Origin: Daphnia pulex
Lineage: Eukaryota; Arthropoda; Branchiopoda; Diplostraca; Daphniidae
Reading direction: 5' to 3'
Length of the DNA: 64,000 bases
Assembly (NCBI RefSeq): GCF_021134715.1
Contig: NC_060026.1
Location: 1,922,001 to 1,986,000 of the forward strand
Shown here: positions 23,019-35,126 of the stretch, piece by piece
Layout: each line of letters opens with the position of its first letter
Numbering within the stretch: position 1 is the stretch's first letter
Program-made: the position numbers and the translations under genes
Notes under the pieces: model-generated
Databases searched by the model: none
Seen by the model: the letters and a program-made list of their open reading frames with translations, nothing else
What the model was told of the DNA's origin: nothing

Positions 23019-23933
23019 TTTCACTTTTGTCGTACTAATTACACTTGTTTAGACCTGTACTCGCATCAATATTATTCAAGCTCATGATATCAACTCTAAA
23101 ACAATGTCGGATGAAATGGAAGAGTCAAACTGAATGTTCAAATAAAATGTGAGATGACAATGCACTGGATTCCAAGTCACTCAATTCCCAACCGTTGTTT
23201 CACTTCAGGCAAAAATGGTTGCGAAATGAAATTTTCCAAGTCAGATTTCGCAGTTAGCTGCCGAATGGATTTTCCCACAGATAAATTATGTAAGGAAGAA
23301 AATTGTGTGTGCGTCTCTACGGATCTCCTTTCGTTCGCACACTGCCAGTTTTTATTTCTTTTCTTTCAAACTAGATTGCGACGGACGTGGAATACTAAGG
23401 TGGAAAAGATTTCACCTTCGGGAGCACAGCATTATTTGGCCTCTAAACAGAGCAACAAAAGTTCTTGCGTGGTTCGTCTAGTTTCTGCGATTTCTGCTTT
23501 TATGAATACTAAAAACCGTCTTTTCCTGTGTACATTTAACATTATCCTTAACCGATTTGGAACTTGGAAACCATATCCTGGCGTGTTGAAAGCAACAAGC
23601 CGAAACCGCAAATTGATTTTCTCTTCCTACTTTATTCTGAAAGAACAAGAAACTGAACGACCACAATAACACCACAAAATCACAACATGTAGTGAATTCC
23701 CGGGTTAGCAGTTATTTTTACTATGCTTTTGACGGTAGCAAAAACGTAAAGCAATTGAATTAATCTCCCGGATGAGGATGTGGATTTCCCTTTCTCCAAT
23801 TGCACAATGGAGATAAGTAATTGCTGATCATCTTTTGAATCCATATGCAATACGTCAACATTGTTATCACTTAGGCTAGGTTGATGTTATCCAGTTATAA
23901 CTTATAACCCATACTAGTAAAACTATCTTTTTG
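23019..23933. other. Upstream region of the receptor kinase gene
   Basis: Contains the putative promoter. I see no convincing TATA box and no other gene; open frames here are not supported by splice or homology evidence. Confidence 0.35.
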
Positions 23934-24055
23934 AACTCGGAGCAAGACGGGACGACGGGGCGAGTGGAACATTATTTCATTTGAGCAGTTTGCTTTTCTT
24001 CGATGCCTTAAATTATGTCATGGTTTTCAAAATGAATTCTCCAATTCTCCTTACT
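23934..24055. repeat. tRNA 3'-flank remnant without its tRNA
   Basis: Matches the flank at 3690-3815, 12600-12749 and 27300-27415 (GGAGCAAGACGGGACGA, TTTGAGCAGTTTGCTT, TTTTCAAAATGAATTCTCCA). Similarity stops at AATTCTCCA, the first bases of the tRNA 3' end, then continues as unrelated ATTCTCCTTACTT. A fourth tRNA-Ile unit was evidently lost or never copied past this point. Confidence 0.65.
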
Positions 24056-24802
24056 TACTGTTACTTTTCTGACCCTTGATTCTTTTCTGACTCAATTCTC
24101 GAACTGGACACAATTGAACAAATACGCTTAATACGTTTAAATTTTGATCATACATCTAGATGTCTATGAATTTCTCTGGGCTGACTGGGATACGTCATGT
24201 GATGACGCCATGGTTCCTCCTTCAGTTAACACCCATTTCCCTACCGCCAACGTTATTCCTTGACATTCGTTATCATTTAGCCTGATTAGTCTGAAGGGTG
24301 CGCTATTTCGTTTTTGCCTTTAAGTTGCGTGGAAATAAAACAGTTGGAATTTTAGGAACTCAATATCTTTGGGAGTTTGACGGACGGAAGAGGTTGTGGT
24401 TGTCCCTGATATTTTAGCTGGCGGATGGATAAAACCATTTCTCCATACTAGACAAAATGTATCGAGTCTGCAGTAATGGCTTTTAAGTGAAGATAGCAGA
24501 ACAAATTCAAATCCATCGCGGGCTTTTTTTTAGAAGGCAGAAAATGGTTCCAGAAAAGTTTTGAATTCTTTGCCTTACCTCAGGTGAGTTTCAAAGTTTA
24601 AATTAGACTGTCAAAAAAGCCCAGAGCGCTGAAAAGTGCATCGCTCATACTTTTCCAAATATGTGTACTAATCGTTATGGCTTTTAACGAAAAATTCAAA
24701 TAGTGATAGCACTGAAATGCAAACGGTTCAAAAGGTTCACAAAGAAGTGATCTTTGTGAACCGCAATTCCCATGTATCCCCGATCGCAATTTATAGGCTA
24801 AG

Positions 24803-25193
24803 AAGTGGTGACAGAACTACTGATTGAACTGACAGTAGATAACGTTGAACAATCTTTCGACACAACAGAAAAAGAGCACGCAGAAATTTTAGCCCATTTC
24901 CAGCGGATTGAAAGCGAATTGGAAGGGCAGAAGGAAGAACTGCAATCCATCAACAGAGAAATTAAAATCCTTGGCCTATCTGTCGGCTACTCCCAACCCG
25001 AAGAGAAAATCAAAAACAGTTTCCTGGCTCTGCATCAATATCTGGAATAGGTCATTGAATTTTTCACGCAAGAGGCGTCACAGTTGTCGCAGAGTCTCAC
25101 TGCCATAGTCGACGGACTACTAGGCCAAAACGCTTTCAATCCGGACATCACGGCCGTCTTGCAAGACGCTATAAGAGTAAAAGAAGCTTAACA
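24803..25193 (+). pseudogene. Broken coiled-coil protein fragment
   Basis: An open stretch after an AG (24801-24802) encodes a heptad-like helical segment (TEKEHAEILAHFQRIESELE, GQKEELQSINREIKILG). It meets TAG at 25048-25050, after which the same frame continues with comparable helical character (FFTQEASQLSQSLTAIVDGL) to TAA at 25191-25193. The pattern suggests an exon or retrocopy of a coiled-coil gene with one nonsense change, CAG to TAG being the simplest. I do not recognise the family. No start codon is evident. Confidence 0.5.
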
Positions 25194-25519
25194 ATTTTAC
25201 TTCCAAACAGTTTAAATTCATTTCTAACCTATTGATGCTGGTAACAGTGTCATGGCAGACGATTGCATAAGAAAATCAAGCCCATCATGAAGATAGTAAT
25301 GACTGGACTTTGGGTTCGCGGTGAATGCCAACGAATAAGGAACGTGTCAGAAAATGGAAGGTCTTATTGCTCAATATTTCAGTGGACCTTGACTAACAAA
25401 AATAAATGTAATTCGCAATTCCATTTCGCTGTTCAATTTTCATTGCTATTTTTTTTTAAATAAAAAACAGCAACAGATGCTAATTGGGTTGGAAAAAGCA
25501 GAATGTAACTATCCATGAT

Positions 25520-27240
25520 GTACTTCACGATGGCTATTATTCCATGATTATTTCGATTTGATAGCGATAATATCCCCCAAGAGTTTGACTACCGTTTCGA
25601 TAAATGTGTGTGGCAGATTTTGAATTACCTTGTCTTGGTGGATTAGTCCGCTCAATGATGGCCGACTGGAAGCGCTTGAAAGACGTCATGCGCACAAGTC
25701 CGGGATTTGCCTGCACCAGCTGTCAACTGTCGGTGCTCGAGGACGGAGCATAGACCCGGGGTTGCACATCTTTTGCGTTGGGGTGAACGTAGTGACTTCT
25801 ACCAGCATTCCCGTTATCATTGCTGAAACTATCATTGTTGTTCGCTCTGACTGTTTTTGTTTTTTCGATACATTTTCAACTAGGACTGGTGCATGGTCAC
25901 TGCACATGCTCTGTACTGCAAATTATAAAAAAAAAATTGCAAAAATCATCCATCAACGTCACTAAATATATACAAATGCCGATTTTTACCTTGCTTTCAA
26001 ACACAAGTTTGTGCCAGTTGGGAACGGACTGTATCATACCCCCTTCATGGCCTTCAATCTTGCAATAATCCCATGAGAATTTCGAAAGCACGAAGTAAAT
26101 TCTTCCAAAGATGCCAACATTTTGCACCGCGGTATTTAAAGACGGTTTCCATAGCCAATTAACTGAACTTCAGCATCGCTGACAAACTCTTTAGTCGAAA
26201 TCACGAATTCGGTAGTTGTTTTTGTCTTCATCCCAATGGACCACGCCAAAATGCCCCAAATGGTTTTTCACGTCTGCATTGAGTAAGGAAGAGTTAGGAT
26301 CGGTAGAATAAGCCATCGTTAGCGTTTAGATCCTTTACTAGTATCTGCTCGAGCTGTCAAAAAAAAATCCAGGCTCTTCTGGTAAAATGACTGGTAAAAT
26401 ATATCTCCATGAGCTATAGCTTAGCGGAGTGATATGCAACTAGAAATAAATAAAATAATATTGTAAAATCATAAAATGAAAATAGACCATGAAGATTCAA
26501 AATTACCCTTATTGCACACGATGGACCGGCTTTATGTAACATAGGTGGTGAAAGATTAAGGGAAACAGGCTGTGATGCTACTTGTAGCTGAGAAGGCGTA
26601 AAAACAGGTTTTTAATTGGCAGCCAGCTTGTCCATCATCTCACCCATGCTGAAAACTTAGTACTGTAGCAGGTTTGTGAAGCCATTCCAAGTGAGAGGCC
26701 AATGCTCCAGGTCCACCAGGCACAACCAAGCCAACAAAAATGATCTTTGTGGCTAGAGGAGGCCTATATCTAATGTGTTCTGCTGCTTCACTTCCAGGAA
26801 CATCTAGGGTCAGTACAAAAAAAAAACTTAGCAAACTTAGGCCTTTACGACCACGAACAGAGACAGGGATCTCACGGACTATAAACTGAAACTCTTGACT
26901 GACTTCAGACCTGGCTATAAATGACTTGTAATATAATAAATTTTAAAAAAGAACTAACTCTAATAAAAAACAATATCTAGTTTAATCTGTGGTTTAGTTA
27001 GTTAATTACCAAATGCCGTATAAAGACAATTTACACCAAAAGATTAGTAGTCAATGTGCGGAGGAATTCGGTCGGGAATAAAGCAGACGACGATGAGAAT
27101 TGAGATTCGAATAAGCAGTACGCAATTCCTCCGCTAGGTGTCGATACCTCTGCTCCTAGTGATGGCGGCATTTTTGTTTGGGACTTTTTTTACACTTATA
27201 ATTCGGGTATTCCCGTTATCATTCGTCCTGGGAATTGTAA
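25520..27240. repeat. Left arm of duplication unit C (matches 2280-3600)
   Basis: 25970-27240 is a diverged copy of 2280-3600. 25520-25660 additionally resembles 16830-16960. Minus-strand ORF pieces in 25686-25907 are not kept in the partner copies, so I make no coding call. Confidence 0.6.
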
Positions 27241-27408
27241 TTACAATACCAAGAACGACCAAAGGGCGACGGAAGACTTTACCTGGACGCCATTTGACTC
27301 GGAGCAAGACGGGACCATGGGTCAGGGGGAACCTTCTTTTATTTGAGCAGTTTCCTTCTATTTAATCCCTAAATTTATGCGTACCGTAATTATCGTTTTC
27401 AAAATAAA
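27200..27408. repeat. Conserved tRNA 3' flank, copy 3
   Basis: Copy of the flanks at 3600-3809 and 12510-12742, closest to the first. Confidence 0.65.
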
Positions 27409-27518
27409 TTCTCCAGGCGAGGCTCGAACTCGCGACCTCGGCATTACTTGTCGATGCTTAGCGTATTACATTTACTGTCGTATAAGTACCATGCGCTAAC
27501 CAACTGCGCCACTGGAGA
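27409..27518 (-). tRNA. tRNA-Ile-UAU: tRNA-Ile (anticodon UAU) with intron, copy 4
   Basis: Standard body and UAU loop. The intron is 36 nt, one base longer than in the other copies because of an extra T within the GCTAGC-type segment (plus-strand GCTTAGC). Confidence 0.92.
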
Positions 27519-27949
27519 TGTTTCAATGCTCTGTCGGTATCCATGAAATGGTGGTGGGTTTCTTGATTTCAACAACACAGAATTTGTTGGGGGCATATTT
27601 GAAAACAAGCAACACAAACAACTTCTAGGAATAATGTCTGTTTGAAAAAATTTGTTGCCGATCCGGATTCAACAGACGACACGGAACTTGACTTCTTGGC
27701 GCTTCTTGGCTGGAAACTGGAACGTCGGCCTCTGTTTGGATAGCTTTTCTTCTACCAAGTCAATTTCTTCATGGAGAGTGTTAAAGAAACAAGATAAGGT
27801 CGAAATAAACTAAAAGAACCAGTTTGCTTCATGATTACAACGGTGATTGTAGTTCAGATTTTAGTACACCTTTTCGAAATGGGAAATGGAAAGATATATG
27901 TTTATTCCAATTCAATTATCTTGATGTTATCTATTTTATTACAAAATAT

Positions 27950-28058
27950 TTCTCCAGGCGAGGCTCGAACTCGCGACCTCGGCATTACTTCACATTCGCT
28001 AGCGTTTTCAATTACTGTCTTATAAGTACCATGCGCTAACCAACTGCGCCACTGGAGA
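27950..28058 (-). tRNA. tRNA-Ile-UAU: tRNA-Ile (anticodon UAU) with intron, copy 5
   Basis: Standard body and UAU loop. The 35-nt intron starts AGACAG and differs at several positions from those of copies 2-4. Its position in unit C corresponds to copy 3 in unit B. Confidence 0.93.
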
Positions 28059-28993
28059 TGGTAAATCAAATGTCATAAAAATTACCTAATTCAAAAATTA
28101 AATGAAACTAAAGTTAAAAAGAAAATACTTTATCTCGACTACCAAAAACTAACAAATAGCAACAGATCAAAAAGGTTATATTGCAGGAGAAGGAATTTGG
28201 AAGGATCGGCCATCATGGATTTTCTCTCCCTTTCTCTTCATCGGCGTAATATCCTTTAGTGTCGATTCACATTTGACATTTCACAAAACATTTGGATGGG
28301 ATTTGTTTTTGTACAGCACTTCTTACCGCTACATTTAGAGCAAGTCTGAAAAGAAAGATACAAATGAGCATTTGCGCAACAATGAAATCGAAGCAGCACA
28401 TTATACGAGTCCTTTGTTTCAAGAACGACCTATTTTTGGGGTACAAAATCCATTTAGTTTAGGTAAAGTTTAGCATATGCCCATAGGAATGCCCCCTCCT
28501 ATTCACCAATGATTCAGATCTTGACACATTCTTAAAAACAGACATACAATTGAATTGTTAAACGTTATCATTACTAAACACATGTTTGTATTTATTCGGT
28601 AATTTTTTTGAGAGTACTTACTTTATCTTGTGCACAGCACAAGACACTGCAAATTTTATCAACATTCAAAATGCAGGCAATGCTGAATACATCTCAACAT
28701 TTTTGAAGAAGGCAATGCACAAATGGTAAAAAGGAAAATAATTGTTTAGGTCGTTAATAGTTTCATTAGTTGGCATATGGATATAAAACTTTGAGTATCT
28801 TGAAAATCACTAGCTCCCAACAGCAGGGCATGTCGCGCATTTCTTTCACTTGGTACTGTTAACTCAGGTCCATGTGTGTCATTTTCAGGTAGTATTGCAG
28901 TCACAAAACAGATTTCAACGTTGAATCCTGGTCGAGAGACAATATTTAATTAACGTGGGAACAATAAAAATGTTGAATTAAATACCTTTTCAT
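28059..28993. other. Spacer and 3' region of fem-1-like copy C
   Basis: Non-coding; corresponds to 3919-4660. The position of the poly(A) signal of copy A reads AATGAAAC here, so it is lost. Confidence 0.45.
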
Positions 28994-30243
28994 TCATGTT
29001 ATTTTGACATCGCTGTGGAGTAGGACGAAAGATTTCAAACTTGGAGGCAATTGATTTTCAAACGGGATTCGTTTCTGTCTAATGACTTGCGCACAAGAGC
29101 ACGAAAGCGGAAGAACAGAGTAAATAAACGAGTCAAAATAAGGATCACGAACGAGATTGGCAAAAGGCAATGTCGAGGTTCTCCAGCTTTTAATTAAACT
29201 GATAACCGTACGTCCTGATGAAGTCGCTTGATCGAGATGGCCTCCAGCATCCAGCATCGCCTTGAAAACCGTTTTTAAATTCGAGCGCGCACAAGTCCAA
29301 ACCGAACCATCAAACAAACAGTGAAACGGAGTTTTCCCATTTCTGTCGGTAATTCGGGGATCCGCTCCAGCATCCAACATTAGCTGAATGAGTTGAACAG
29401 TGGTTGAGTAAGTAGTCATGTAAGTCGACGGTCGATCAAAATTAACCACCATGTGAAGAAGGCCGAGAAAGCCGTGATTTGAGTTATAAATGCGGAAAAA
29501 CGGGACAAGGCTTTCCTTAACATTTTCAATTTGCTCTTTGGTTAAGCTGGATAGCCATTTTGATAAGAGAACGTGAATTTTCTTTTGAATATCTTGCTGC
29601 CAAGTTCTGTCAATTAGTCGGAAGTGTGGCGATGCTGACGACACGTTAGTTAAAGCTGCTAACGTATACTTTACGGTTAGAACGAGATTTTTCGATGCTA
29701 TTTCTCGCGTTTCCGGGTGGTCTGTCCACAATTTATCGAACAAGATTAATAATCCATAAATTGTCCTAACGAAATGCCCAACGCATTTGTGAGGAGAAGT
29801 TGAAGTGAACCCGTAAGACTGATCCAGGATGAATAGATAAATGTTGAATGCACGGCTGTTTTGCTTGTTAAAGTTATTGGAAAATAACACCAAATTTTCC
29901 AGGTGAAAAGAATTCAGGCCAGTGTCGGTTTGTCGAGTAAACGTGCGATGGCAAACGAGAAGGGCCTGAGCTTCGAGAGACTGGCGTAATACTTGCCACT
30001 CTTCTAGTCCTCTAGGTAAGGACCACTGTTGCTCCAATTGCTCCAGTTCTTCTACTGTCGTTATTTCGGCTATGTTTCCAAAAGCATTGCGTAACACTTC
30101 AGACTGTTCGCAGGGAACTTTGGGTATAGCTTGGTCACCATCTGCCGTCGCATTTCTCAGGATCAAGGCCTCTTTCCAACAACGTGGTCCACGCCAAAAT
30201 CGAATTTCATTGAGCACGTTTCTTCGTTGAAATAAGTAATGTG

Positions 30244-30487
30244 TGTTGTTTTTTAACCTTCTCTCTACTTCTGAGAATGTTTTCTTTCAATGTTGCTTCA
30301 ACGTATTGTGTGATACGTATGTCAACGTTTGTTCTCCCCCCCTTTTCTTGAGTCGAGACTAGTGTCGTCTTGCTTGCTACTCACTCACTCTCTTTTGTCT
30401 CAACAAAGAATGCAGTTCATTCTTTCTTAGCACCAAAGTATTTCAACTAAACTAAAAGGTATTGCACCATAGTTTCTAATCTCAACA
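30244..30487. repeat. 5' LTR of the copia-type element
   Basis: 244 bp, TGTTG...CAACA ends; matches 31173-31416 base for base as far as I can read. Confidence 0.9.
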
Positions 30488-31172
30488 GGTTATGGGCCCA
30501 GAGATTGACGTTTATTTACCACTGTCGTATTTATAATCTGTACAAGTTCCCCAGTTGAACGGAATACTCAATGACACCATTGAATGCCCAAGTTGGACGG
30601 AATACTCAATGCACCATTGAATGCCCAGTACACATTCTGGATGACAACAAATGCCCCTACATTTAATGTCGAGGGAAGATCAACAGAGCAAACACACCCA
30701 CACTTGCTGTGCTATATGGTGACCGAAAAAGAGTCAAACGTCCCAAGTTGAAGAAAAAGCTAAACGAATTAAAAACAGAGTCAACGTGTACGCACTTTTA
30801 CAATCTACTGAACAAACAAGAAAGAAAAATGATAGCCAAAATTTTACTTGCTGAATCCATGTTTGATCATCGCGAATCTCAAGAGTAGGCCTAATCAGGA
30901 CGTGAAATGGCTCTGTTTATTGCAGCACAAACGTCGACGTCCTCACAACTCACATTCGCAAGACTTAGCCTATGTTCTTTCTCTGGTTTAAATAATCATG
31001 TTCTTGCCAATTGTCACGAGCGTAAACGCGAACAAGGTGAATCTCACGAATCTCAGCATGTAACAAACGCAAACCAAGTTCAAAAACCAAGAAATCTAAA
31101 GTAAAAATTGGATTTAGTCTAAATCAAACATTGAATTATCGTTTCTCACGCTCCGTTCAGTTTAAGGGGTTG

Positions 31173-31416
31173 TGTTGTTTTTTAACCTTCTCTCTACTTC
31201 TGAGAATGTTTTCTTTCAATGTTGCTTCAACGTATTGTGTGATACGTATGTCAACGTTTGTTCTCCCCCCCTTTTCTTGAGTCGAGACTAGTGTCGTCTT
31301 GCTTGCTACTCACTCACTCTCTTTTGTCTCAACAAAGAATGCAGTTCATTCTTTCTTAGCACCAAAGTATTTCAACTAAACTAAAAGGTATTGCACCATA
31401 GTTTCTAATCTCAACA
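31173..31416. repeat. 3' LTR of the copia-type element
   Basis: 244 bp, same sequence as 30244-30487; followed directly by the second target duplication ATGTG. Confidence 0.9.
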
Positions 31417-32749
31417 ATGTGTTTGTTTGAAGATGAAGGCAGTCCCTATACATTCAAGCGCAACAATCTTATCCGGCCGAGGGATCGAACTTGCCAATAT
31501 TGAGTTCAAGACAAACTCTAACCATAGAGGCTCGTCACATCCAACGTCAATAAGATATTCTATCAATCTGGTAATTGGCACTTTATGGCAAATATCGCGA
31601 ATGATGGCAATGTCAGGTGATAGTACGAACGGCTCTGTGACTTCTTGAAAAGTGTACGTTTCCCATGAAAAAGGACTAACGTTTTTGATAGAGGCTTTCC
31701 ATGTTTTGTACAATCCAAACATTATGTGCCCTTTCAATTGGTGCACTAAGAACTCGAGCACGTCGTAAAATTCGCTTTCAATAGCCACTTTAAGACACGT
31801 ATCACCTTGTTTGTTGCAGGGAGTGTCCATAAAATTTGCCATGATTGCCTTCCGTCCGTGAATCTGACGTAAGACTTTTAATTGAAGTACCGAACCTTCG
31901 CTGATGGCTTTGCAAAAGAGATCGGACGCATTAGGAGCAGCCATAAGGACAAACGAATAATGAACCACAGGAATTGAGAATGCAAACAGCACAGCAGAAA
32001 AAAGACGACTCAACAGGACTAAAGTAAATGGAATACTGGATCTATAGATAGGGGTATTTCAAAACATAAATAAAGTGGGTCAAGGCAAAAGGCTACGCAG
32101 AAAATAACCTTGGCAAGTTTTCGATACTAATCACACATTTTTCTAAGCCATCTTTAATTACATAATCACCTAGGTCTCTTGAGGGGATCGTAAAATATGA
32201 CCGGATTATATCCTCTAGGGTCTCACCTGAGCATTACCGTATCAAAATGGGTTCAACGAGTTCATACCTCAGTTGGATATTACTGCAAAAAGGGCGTATT
32301 TAATTTTCTTGGAAATCGGATAATGTTTTTTAAAACTTATTTAAACTTTAACTGCTGTAAAATTTTCCAGCTTATTTTGTTATAGGTTGCTTACATCATC
32401 GAGTCATGGCTTCCTGTTTCATTTAGCCAGTCTCAGCTCGGAAGTGCGGCTCTGGGAAATGTTTGTCGCACGAATCTCACGTCCAAATCAACAGTTAGAC
32501 AAACCCAAACACGTACATAACATGACCTGTGACGTTATCCGTCTTGGTAATTATAAACTTGAAATGTTTCCTCTTCAGAATCACTAATTTCCCGTTTATA
32601 GGAAGACGATGTCAAAGCGGAAGGATCTAATGCGAGCCTATATTTTTGTAGCGGCCGTTACGGAGGCCCGAGTCGGCTTTAGTTTTATCCTCGCATCCTC
32701 GACGGAAGGGTCACTCTGTAACACCCCAAACAAATCAAACCAAATCACC

Positions 32750-33766
32750 ATGGCCGTTGCTAATCTGTTAAAGTTGGCGGTACTCTTAATCGGTTTCTTT
32801 GGATACCTGACGGGAAGTCAACAACCATCAGAAGATACTCGATCTGTTATCCACAATTACAGAAACAAACGAAGCATTTACCTAAACTCTAAAGCCCCAA
32901 TTCTAATAGGTAACTTGAGTAAAAATTGGAATTTAAAATTTGATTCTGCTTTACTGGTCATTTACGATTTACAGCTGCCTTTATTACGATTCCCATTTCT
33001 GTGGCTCTTCCGGCTCTAAAAGGCCGTAGCGCCCGATCGCAAACCAATTACAATGTGACCCAAGTTCCTTATTCTTACGACGACCCGAAATTCGCACCCC
33101 AACTGCAGAAAATCGACGTCTACATGGACTATCTTGAGGTACGATCGACATTTCTTTTTACGCGTTATCATTCTAAATTTTAAATGGTTTTTCTGATTGC
33201 GGGCGGATGCAGATTCCGGATGACATGTGCCGACAGCGTTTTATCTGCGAAGTCGCTTCATCTCCCACTGCCTATTCTCCTCTGTACAACGTCTTTGAAA
33301 AACAATTGAGGTAATTCACGTTTTTCGGAAATGTCTGGGAATGGTCCCAGTTAAAATCTTGGCTGTTCTAACGAAATTCCGGGTTAAACTGGTGTTAACT
33401 TAACTCAGTCTAACTGTATTCGGACGTGCCTGACGCTTCGTTAATTATTGTTACGGGGAGTGGCTTCTTCCGTAGGTCACTGCCGGTCTTTGATACTTTC
33501 CTATTAACCTTTCAATTGTGATTTCAATCAGCACCCAGTTGGAGGTAAAGAAATCCTACTCTAGCCGCTACTTCCGCTACTTCAACGCCCTGCAGGAAGG
33601 CAAAAGGTCGGCGACTGAACACGCGGACGATAAAAGCGCCGGTTGTCGGGTACTGTACGGTACGTGTCCCAACGACATTGAAGAAATGATCAATATGGAC
33701 GTGTTGCACATCATGCAATTCTTGAAGCAAAAATTCAAAATCGAGTTTGCTGACACAACGGCCTAA
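32750..33766 (+). CDS. Secreted DM4/DM12-like protein, copy 1
   Basis: Four exons, 32750-32909, 32975-33138, 33213-33310 and 33532-33766, splice in phase to 218 residues. The ATG at 32750 opens on a signal peptide (MAVANLLKLAVLLIGFFGYL); the upstream in-frame extension lacks such a signal and is left out. The mature part has RNKRS (possible dibasic processing), a hydrophobic segment FITIPISVALPAL, and the Cys pattern MCRQRFICEVA ... GCRVLYGTCP. That pattern resembles DM4/DM12 proteins, secreted arthropod proteins of unknown function. The family assignment is tentative. A near-identical tandem copy lies at 35127-36153. Confidence 0.7.
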
Positions 33767-34221
33767 TAATTTTTGAAGTTAATTTCAACCTATTTATTTA
33801 TTTATTTATTTGTGTTATTGCTGTTATCTCTTGCCTGCTATTTACACGCTTATTAGCCAATAATACATCGGTAAATATACCAACTTCCAACACCATTACA
33901 TTTTGGGAAAAGAAGAGGAAGACGATAAGCTTTGTAAATTACCATAGATGATGTGAAGGTTGTCGAGTTCGCTGGATGTCACAAATGCTCCGACATTTCC
34001 GTAAACCTAACGGCGATAGTAGGTCATGATGACGACACCAGGGCGGACAACCGGAAATGATGTACACGAAAAACAGTCCAACACAATAGGCGATATGATA
34101 ACAAACTGGAAAATATGTTCAAGAATAAGGTTCGCCAACTTTTCTCGGGTGTAAAATTTTGACCAACATACGTACTGTAATTTTGGAGATGAATGGATCT
34201 ATAACGTCGCTTGATGCTGCT

Positions 34222-34412
34222 TCATTCTTTTGGAGATAAGTAAACTGTCTGTAACGGAACTTTTAACTGCAATTGGAGAAAATAAAGACCACCAGCTCCG
34301 ATATCGGTTGATTTTCCTTCGTGTTCTTCATCTCCGTATTTCTTGGCTGTCTCTCTAAAATGGGTTTTAGGCTGATGCTGACGTAATCGTACAATCAAAT
34401 TATGGAAGTATT
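34222..34412 (-). pseudogene. Truncated copy of the small secreted protein gene
   Basis: Matches the second exon of the gene at 36598-36995 (LRQHQPKTHFRETAKKYGDE, GAGGLYFLQLQLKVPLQTVY) up to the stop. The signal-peptide exon and intron are absent: about 340 bp present in unit 2 are missing here, so the homologous part joins directly to promoter-side DNA. Without signal peptide the product could not be secreted normally. Confidence 0.7.
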
Positions 34413-34495
34413 TCACATGCTCTTGCATACTGAATAGGCAAGTGAGGTATCGACAGCGATTCTTAGCTGTTGTTCAACATGTCGTTTCCTCTTTG

Positions 34496-34503
34496 CTTAT
34501 ATA
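34496..34503 (-). promoter_or_regulatory. TATA box of the truncated small gene
   Basis: TATATAAG on the minus strand, same context as 37202-37209. Confidence 0.5.
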
Positions 34504-35126
34504 CTACCAGACTGATAGTTAACTATTTCCAATAAGGAGGGAAGGAAAGGGGTATTTCATGAACGTTCAAAAGGTACAAGTTGGCGGACAATAAAACAAT
34601 CTGTATTTTCTCTGGGATTTCCCTTCACTTAAATGTCACACGATTAAATTCTAGACATGGTTCGCGGTTATCAATTGATAGTACAGCTAATTGTTCCTTT
34701 CACCAGTTGATTATCTCAATCGGCACTACTAATCAGTCGTTCAAGGAACGAAAAAATTGCCGTTATAATTTTCTATTTTCCAATCGATATGTACGGTAAA
34801 TTCATTTAACACTTTTGAAAGTTTTTTTTTGCTTGTTTTTAAAATGGGAATACTCAGCGCATTTCTACAGCTAAACACGTTCATAACATGACCTGTGACG
34901 TTATCCGTCATGGTAATTACTGTATAAACTTCTATGTTTGACCGAAGAGGGCCCTCCAGAATCCCTAATTTCCCATTTAAAGGAAGACGATGCCAAAGCG
35001 GAAGGATCTAATGTGAGCCTATATGTAGCAGCCGTTACGGAGGCCCGAGTCTGCTTTAGTTTTATCCTCGCATCCTCGGCGGACGGGTCACTCTGTAACA
35101 CCCCAAACAAATCAAACCAAATCACC

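Larger units (their letters stand above)
30244..31416. mobile_element. Young, short copia-type LTR element (non-autonomous) inside fem-1-like copy C
   Basis: Two 244-bp terminal repeats (30244-30487 and 31173-31416) begin TGTTG and end CAACA. I read them as identical, so the insertion is very recent. The target duplication ATGTG lies at 30239-30243 and 31417-31421. Right after the 5' repeat comes GGTTATGGGCCCAGAG, the primer-binding-site type of Drosophila copia; a purine tract precedes the 3' repeat. The 685-bp interior is far too short for pol and holds only a small gag-like remnant, so the element is not whole and must have moved with enzymes made by a full-length relative. Confidence 0.9.
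28994..31944 (-). pseudogene. fem-1-like copy C, interrupted by an LTR element
   Basis: The N-terminal part (31944 down to about 31417; MAAPNASDLFCKAISEGS, GDTCLKVAIESEFYDVLEFL) and the C-terminal part (30238 down to 28994; EIRFWRGPRCWKEALILRN, LMLDAGADPRITDRNGKTPF, LSCSCAQVIRQKRIPFENQL) are colinear with copy A, and both are open. Between them lies the LTR element at 30244-31416 with a 5-bp target duplication. The insertion is the only large lesion visible. The protein-level similarity to copy A is high in the C-terminal half (for example SSLTKEQIENVKESLVPFFR is shared). A truncated N-terminal product of about 180 residues could still be made, but it would lack the CUL2/elongin-binding box. 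Confidence 0.85.

Noticed and set aside
25686-25907. 73-codon minus-strand ORF
   Set aside because: Not conserved in the related blocks at 2280-3600 or 16830-16960, and no splice support.
31945-32013. N-terminal extension of fem-1 copy C giving a hydrophobic leader
   Set aside because: Copies A and B start at the equivalent of 31944; the leader is translated 5' UTR sequence, not conserved.
32609-32749. Upstream in-frame extension of the DM4/12-like protein, and the similar one at 34938
   Set aside because: The extension has no signal peptide, differs in frame and start between copies, and precedes a clear signal peptide at 32750 and 35127.
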